Shown here one piece after another: positions 58,454 through 64,000 of a stretch of DNA of 64,000 nt. Under the pieces are notes generated by a model. The model saw nothing but the letters and a program-made list of their open reading frames with translations, searched no databases and was not told the origin of the DNA. How positions within the stretch are numbered: the first letter of the stretch is position 1; each line of letters begins with the position of its first letter. Source of the stretch: Tetmemena sp. SeJ-2015 (Eukaryota; Ciliophora; Spirotrichea; Sporadotrichida; Oxytrichidae); the NCBI GenBank assembly GCA_027382625.1, contig JAJKFJ010022889.1, positions 124,001-188,000 on the forward strand, in the 5' to 3' direction. A program made the translations under genes and the position numbers.

Positions 58454-58499
58454 GAAGGGTTAGTCGGTCAGTGAGTCTACATCGCTAGATATTATGATT

Positions 58500-59600
58500 A
58501 TGATAAATAAACGAAATTGAAAGATTGCCCTAAATATATATAATAGTAAGTATTAGAAAAAATTTATAATTCGAGATTGCATTCTCCCTACAATCTTTAA
58601 ATTCTTTCATTCTCTAAAGTTAAATTAATATATAGCTTAAGCAAAAAAATTAATACCAGTCTCAGTTTTAAAAATGGTAAAAAATTTTTCCTCTCATATT
58701 CTTTATTAAATAAAAATATTAAAAGGATACTATGTAAACAATATGATCGCCTATTTATAATAAAACCTTTACTTTAATCCATTAAATTTAATTTATTTGC
58801 TCTTTATTTTATCCTCTATACTCTCATCAATAATAATATGCATTCATAAAAATTATAAAACATCAAATTTTTAAATTATAGTTTTTTGTTTAATTAATTG
58901 TAATTTGAATTTATTTCATGGAATATTGATGAACATGAATAGTATGTTTTTCTTCAAATAAATTAGGTTTCTAAGTATAAAGCTAAATGCTCTCAGACTT
59001 TATTTAATCTAGAAATCTGGAGATAGCTTGTTAGTACCACACAATTACAAACAAAACATGAAATTTATAATAATAAGTTAAATCGAGTTATTTTTGAAAA
59101 TAAATATATCTAATTTTTGACTTAAATACATACTTATGTATTATGTGTAAATATATAGTGAGCAAAATATTGCGAGAAAACAGTTTAAGAATCACAACTA
59201 CAGCAACAATATTAGAATCAGATTAAAGATAAATAAATAGTAAAGATTTTTTCATACGAGTTATTTAGAATGTATGTTATTGCCTCTATTAAGGAAGGCA
59301 TTTAAAATTAAGTTAATATAATCTCTTATTTAGAGTTATGAACTGTAAAAATAAATTAATAATAAATAAAATAGATGACTTCAATAGATTAAAATTGCAA
59401 ACATAACTATAATTGGCTAATTCATTAAATTTAAAATGTTTTTATTTTACTTATAATTTTTGCATTTAACTATTTCATTGAAGTACTCTCTTTTCTCTTA
59501 AACAGCATTTTATTTTTGAATAACTAAATTATAGTTATTGCTATTGTTTACGAGGTTGAAGTCGAATTTTTGAAATTGTGAGGAACAGATAAGGTTATCT
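58500..59600. other. AT-rich intergenic DNA
   Basis: No gene or repeat is recognised here. Confidence 0.5.
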
Positions 59601-59609
59601 TATTTTAAA

Positions 59610-60000
59610 TGCTATAAATTCTGATTGGACTGATGAGTGGTGGATTACTTATCGCCATCGCAACCAAACTCATCTATATCCCTCAGCTCGAATAAGTCTG
59701 AGTCATCACATAACTCATCACTTTTCAAGTTACCTTAAACAACAACAAAGCAATAATTCTAAATTATTTATTTGATACCTGACTTTATGCACTAATCAAT
59801 TAAAATATTAAAGTTAATAAATTTCATTTCATCATGAATAAAAATAGAATTTAAATTAAAAACAAAAACTCCCTTTTAAAAAAATGTAATTGATGCAGTG
59901 ATTAATTTTGTTCTGATGCTTGCCAGAGACGATTTTGAAAATAGAGATATCGGCAGCGTCACCCTATTTTTGCTTGTGAAGTTTCGAAGGAGACTTTCTA
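59610..60000 (-). CDS. Two short minus-strand coding islands
   Basis: SDELCDDSDLFELRDIDEFG, then CDGDK (about 59640-59730) and KSPSKLHKQKQGDAADISIF, then KIVSGKHQNK (about 59910-60000) look like coding MDSs of one gene on the minus strand, separated by an AT insert. No start, stop or family was assigned. Confidence 0.35.
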
Positions 60001-60009
60001 TTTAATTTA

Positions 60010-62070
60010 TTCCCCTTAATTTACTAATTTCTTAATATAATAAATACATAAATGATTACGATAATTTTGAACCTCTTTATTTTTATAAGTAGTCATTATA
60101 TTTAATTTTTCCTTTTCAAATTTAATTTTAAATATCTCTATCTTAAATTATAGTTTTACCTAGAGGAATAAAAAAGGAAATTAGCTGTTTTAAACTATTT
60201 TAATGGGTATAAATCTACTGATATAATTGAGGATTGGGGATCCTGACTTTCCATAAAGCTGCCTATCTATTAATTAGTTTGATTTTGCGAATCTTTTTAC
60301 TCTTTTTGCTAAGAAGACTGGATTACTCCAAAGTTATCAGATATTTCTATAAACTTTAAATGAAACTTAATTTAATAGGTTTAATATTCCCATTGAGTTT
60401 TTTGTTCTTGTGTGAAGGCTAACTCGATGATTCTTTAGTTTTAGAGTTTTTCGCTTTTCACAACCCTTAAATTATATTTATCCTATATAACAAAGCGATT
60501 GTGAATTGAAGGTTAAATAATAATTTTAACCCTTTTCTGGAATGGGAGAGAATTAAACTTTCAATCTAATAAGAGGTAAATAAATGATAAGTTATAATGT
60601 CAGTTGGGGTTTTGAGGATACCTATGCTTTTAGAGTCTCTGTCGAATAACTAAGAGGGTTAACTCTAAATAATACAATACTCTCAAAACTGGATGGTTCT
60701 CCAGATTAGTGAAGAATTTTAGTATTTATGAGCAAATTTTGCCTCTTTCTGTATTTAAGCGTCTCCTAGATATTGCAAAAGTTATCTTCAAAATAACACA
60801 ATTCATTTATAAAGTGACTATTAAGGAGTTGTAATTATACATTTAAAAAATTAAATACAGGGCTAAATATTAAAAATTATAAATCATATTATCCGCTTAA
60901 TGATGAACCGAATTAAAGATGATAAAAAAAGACTGAAGAAGATACTTATTATTTGGCCACGATTTAAACATGCAATAATGATGTCTCTGTAAGACATCTT
61001 CTTTTAGACTAATGACTGAATTTTAGAGATGCTGCCAGCTTAACTGTTCTGAAGAGCGAGGCATTAGGAGTTAGCCAAGCTTAATAAAAAATATAGTTAA
61101 GCTTTTGTCAGCAGATTGAACAAACTTGAATGAAGACGCTGAGTTTTTGAACGGGAATCTTCAAATCAAAATAAACAATTCAAATTTTTATCTGGATTTA
61201 GGAGTAACAGTATTCATCAAATATATATTGTTGAGAAATAGTAACATTTTATAAAGTTCTTCGTTAAAAACTTAATTAAAGGTATAAAAGATGTCTGTTT
61301 TAGACCATTATAAAAATTGATTATGAGATCAATAAATAACTTATTAATTCAGAAGAGAAAATAAATAGTGCAATAAAAAGAGAGCTGTCATTGTTGTTAA
61401 CGGCTTCCAAATTCATTAGGTCGGTATCAACCTCCTTAATTTAAATTACAATAAGCATCCTTGCTCGTCATTTTGTAAGGAGTAGTATTTTGGTCTTGCC
61501 TGTTTCTTATTGACAAATATAGCTATAATTTAATACAAAATTAAATGTAGATTCCTTTAATGCGTGATTGCTTAATGGAAATTTTTATTTTGTAAATTAA
61601 GAGTGGAACAGAGCATCTTGAGAAACAGTTATTTCCATAATAGCATATAAAATAACTATTTAATGACACTTTTGATATATCAGGTTGAAAGATAGGAGCA
61701 AGTTACCATTAAAAAAATCACGAAGTGCTCACAACATTTTTTTGTTATCCCCTGAATGCTGAATAAGGTTAATTTTAAAGTAGCCATTCCAGATAGTAAA
61801 GGCAAAATAAATCTTGTTCAGCTTCTAAATCCAATAGATCTTCTATTCGATTCTCTAACAAAGGGGTAAAAAAATGTGAAAAATTTAATAAAGATTAATA
61901 ATAAAGTATATTAAAGATTTGAATCCGATTTAATTTTTACAAAACTTTATTTTACAACATATGGATCCTTATAAGCTAATATACTAAGTTAGATTAACTT
62001 ATCATTGATTTTAAAATAAATTTTCAAGCATAATAAGATAATTAAAGCCTTAACATTTGCTTAAAAGTAG
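60010..62070. other. Mostly AT-rich DNA with one weak coding island
   Basis: Near 61030-61130 a plus frame reads DAASLTVLKSEALGVSQ and could be an orphan MDS. The remainder shows nothing recognisable. Confidence 0.35.
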
Positions 62071-62079
62071 TTTCTTTAG

Positions 62080-63793
62080 AGTGCTATCTAGACTCCTTGT
62101 TAAATATTAGTGAAAAATACGTGCGATAGTGCTTCAGCGGCTGAGGGGCGAGTCTGAGGCTCAGGACTGAGAAGTGTGAGTAGCAAATGCTTTAACTCTT
62201 TGGAGCATTATTTTATGTCTTCCTAAAAACTGGAGGGGAATTCGCATTTTTTATTTGCAATTAGCACCATTTTCTTCTCAGAACCTTCGAATTCTCATAT
62301 TAATCATGCATATATACGTAATTGTATATAAATTTGGATTATCGAATAGGCTTTTACCAACTATGAGTTTATATAATAAGCAGCCCAAACTAAATATGTC
62401 CGACTTAAATCATAGAAGGATGATTAAAATTGTAAAGTAAAATGTGAACTTAGTAGAGATTTCACAGCCATTTAACAATTCGGGAGCGAAGTAACCAGGA
62501 GTCCCACACACGATGCCATTTTTCTCTCGTTAAAATAAAAGCCTTTCATTTTATAATCGTTGTTACTTTTCTAAATTTAATGAAAATCCGAGGTCTGCTA
62601 GCTTTAAAATGAGTGACTTATTTTAATGGGTGATTAATTATATTAAGCACGAAATCCATGTCTATGGTCTTGCAGTTAAAGAGTTGCCTCTACTTTTGCT
62701 AGATAAAAGCCTCCAAATTTTGGGGTGTTAATCTCTCCTTTCCCGAACGCTTAAGCAGAATATTATCTGGCTTAATGTCTCTGTGAACTATTCCTCGAAT
62801 GTGCAGAAAATCTATACTTAGCAGTATCTAAAAATATTTAAGGACTTGATGTATTTCATAAGTTTAATTTTAGATTAATCTGTGCAACGAGGAAAAATAA
62901 TATCAAAGGAGTCTCAATTAAGGTTCAGAATACATATTTTAAAAGAAAATATTTTTTATGAGAAAACTTGATTCCTGTTTAGATTAATTCTTTCAAATCC
63001 CCCATTTCACAGTATTTCATTAGCAGATAGTAGTTTTTTTCTTAAACTAAACATATCTATTTTAATCGATTTCTCCTTCGTATACTTTTTGAAGTGTGTT
63101 GATATTTTTGCATGGATTGCAACTCTAAAGATTGCTTATTTCACTCATGAGCTGTACTTATGTGCTCTCGTCTAGATTATAAAAAAATAAATGAACTCAT
63201 TTAAATTAGCATTCAAATATGTGAATAAATAAAACAATAATTAAGCTCCACCTCTTACTATCTCGATATAACTTTTTTATTGCATATAATAAAAAAAATT
63301 AGAACTAAAATGAATTCTTCGGTTTTCAATATGGATTAAATTGAAGTTAAAAATTGTTTTGGGATTTAGTTTATTTGTGAATTTAATAGAGTGGGCAGGA
63401 TTTCATTTTATGAAAGTGTCATCTAAAATAATCTTAGTATCATACCACATTCAAACAAAAAATGTAATTTTTACTTTTTTAAAACACTAGTTCTTAGAAT
63501 TGTGTAAAAAACACTTTCCTTATAAGGCTAAATAAAAACATAATTTTTAAAAAAGCAAGTATTTATGATAAAATAAGTGTTTATAAGTTAATTAATCTTA
63601 TAAAATATTAGTAGAGAGGCCTTGTCGATAACTTTGATTGCATGGATCTTTGCTTTACCTGCTTTGTTTGATTTAGAAACCAGGTAGACTTTAGATTGGA
63701 ATCCTTAACCGATTATATAAATGTTTAATGGATTAGCGAGTAGACCTGGAACTTGTCTTTCTTAAATTTGGAGAATTGCATTGAAGTTGTCAT
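62080..63793 (-). CDS. CAMK-like protein kinase, copy 4 (DLG in place of DFG)
   Basis: From ATG 63793 (MTTSMQFSKFKKDKFQVYSL): GFQSKVYLVSKSNKAGKAK (loop), IHAIKVIDKAS (Lys), NLDESTQVQLMSEISNLQS, NYYLLMKYCEMGDLKELI, ILLSIDFLHIRGIVHRDIKP then DNILLKRSG (catalytic loop), LILKLADLGFSLN (DLG), NGIVCGTPGYFAPELLNG, KSDIFSLGCLLYKLIVGKS, and KELKHLLLTLLSPEPQTRPS, AAEALS near 62100. AT-rich inserts separate the blocks (for example 63190-63600, 62870-62940, 62530-62590); these are IESs or introns not resolved here. The DFG phenylalanine is replaced by Leu, which occurs in some active kinases. The other catalytic residues are present. The C-terminal end is uncertain. Confidence 0.72.
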
Positions 63794-64000
63794 TTCCTTT
63801 GTCTTTCAAATGTCTTGTTTGAGTGATATTATTTATAAATAGACATTTATAATAAGTGATGAATCTAAGTTGAATTATTTTAATAATATAGTAAAAAATA
63901 TTTGTCAGCTAATTTATTAACTTTTTGAGATATTTATTATTGCTACTTTAAATCGACAAAAGTTATAATAAATGAAATTATTACATTGAAAAGTCAATAC

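Overview
The window reads as germline (micronuclear) DNA of a hypotrich or stichotrich spirotrich ciliate of the Oxytricha/Stylonychia kind. Coding regions use TAA and TAG as glutamine and end only at TGA, and they sit in very AT-rich DNA with 23-110 bp GT...AG introns. Many genes are also cut by short non-coding inserts flanked by a 2-14 bp direct repeat, and removing the insert plus one repeat copy restores the frame. GSK3, CBP80 and the plus-strand protein kinase show this most clearly. These inserts are internal eliminated sequences (IESs) with pointers, and the retained blocks are macronuclear-destined sequences (MDSs). The species cannot be named from sequence alone, and no database search was possible.

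Layout: 1-9.8 kb is gene-dense: a coiled-coil gene (+), an isolated C-terminal part of a plasma-membrane Ca2+-ATPase (-), a small Tim chaperone (-), the cap-binding protein CBP80 (-), a hypothetical gene (+) and a DOMON/b561/b5/flavin-reductase fusion (-). 10.5-16.2 kb holds many short minus-strand coding blocks separated by AT-rich inserts. 16.5-18.3 and 21.0-23.7 kb hold two related protein kinases. 23.85-24.62 kb has a diverged tandem repeat that looks like structured RNA. 25-31 kb has secreted, N/Q-rich and N-myristoylation-motif genes. 31-38.3 kb is a long set of minus-strand coiled-coil MDSs, with a scrambled NADH-cytochrome b5 reductase interleaved. 38.9-40.4 kb is a complete GSK3. 41-42.2 kb is a Cys-rich nuclear-type protein. 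43.5-49.65 kb holds two secreted-protein genes and two TA-flanked MITEs. 50.4-55.4 and 62.1-63.8 kb hold two more kinases of the same family. The first of these is split by a 1.9 kb element with 68 bp terminal inverted repeats, which carries a GNAT-like acetyltransferase ORF and two Cys/His ORFs. The remaining 55.5-62 kb is mostly non-coding.

The genes do not form operons. Related themes are a repeated CAMK-like kinase family (four copies) and two unrelated FAD/NADH reductases. The most interesting items are the scrambled reductase, the transposon-like element with an acetyltransferase but no recognisable transposase, and the paired RNA-like repeats.
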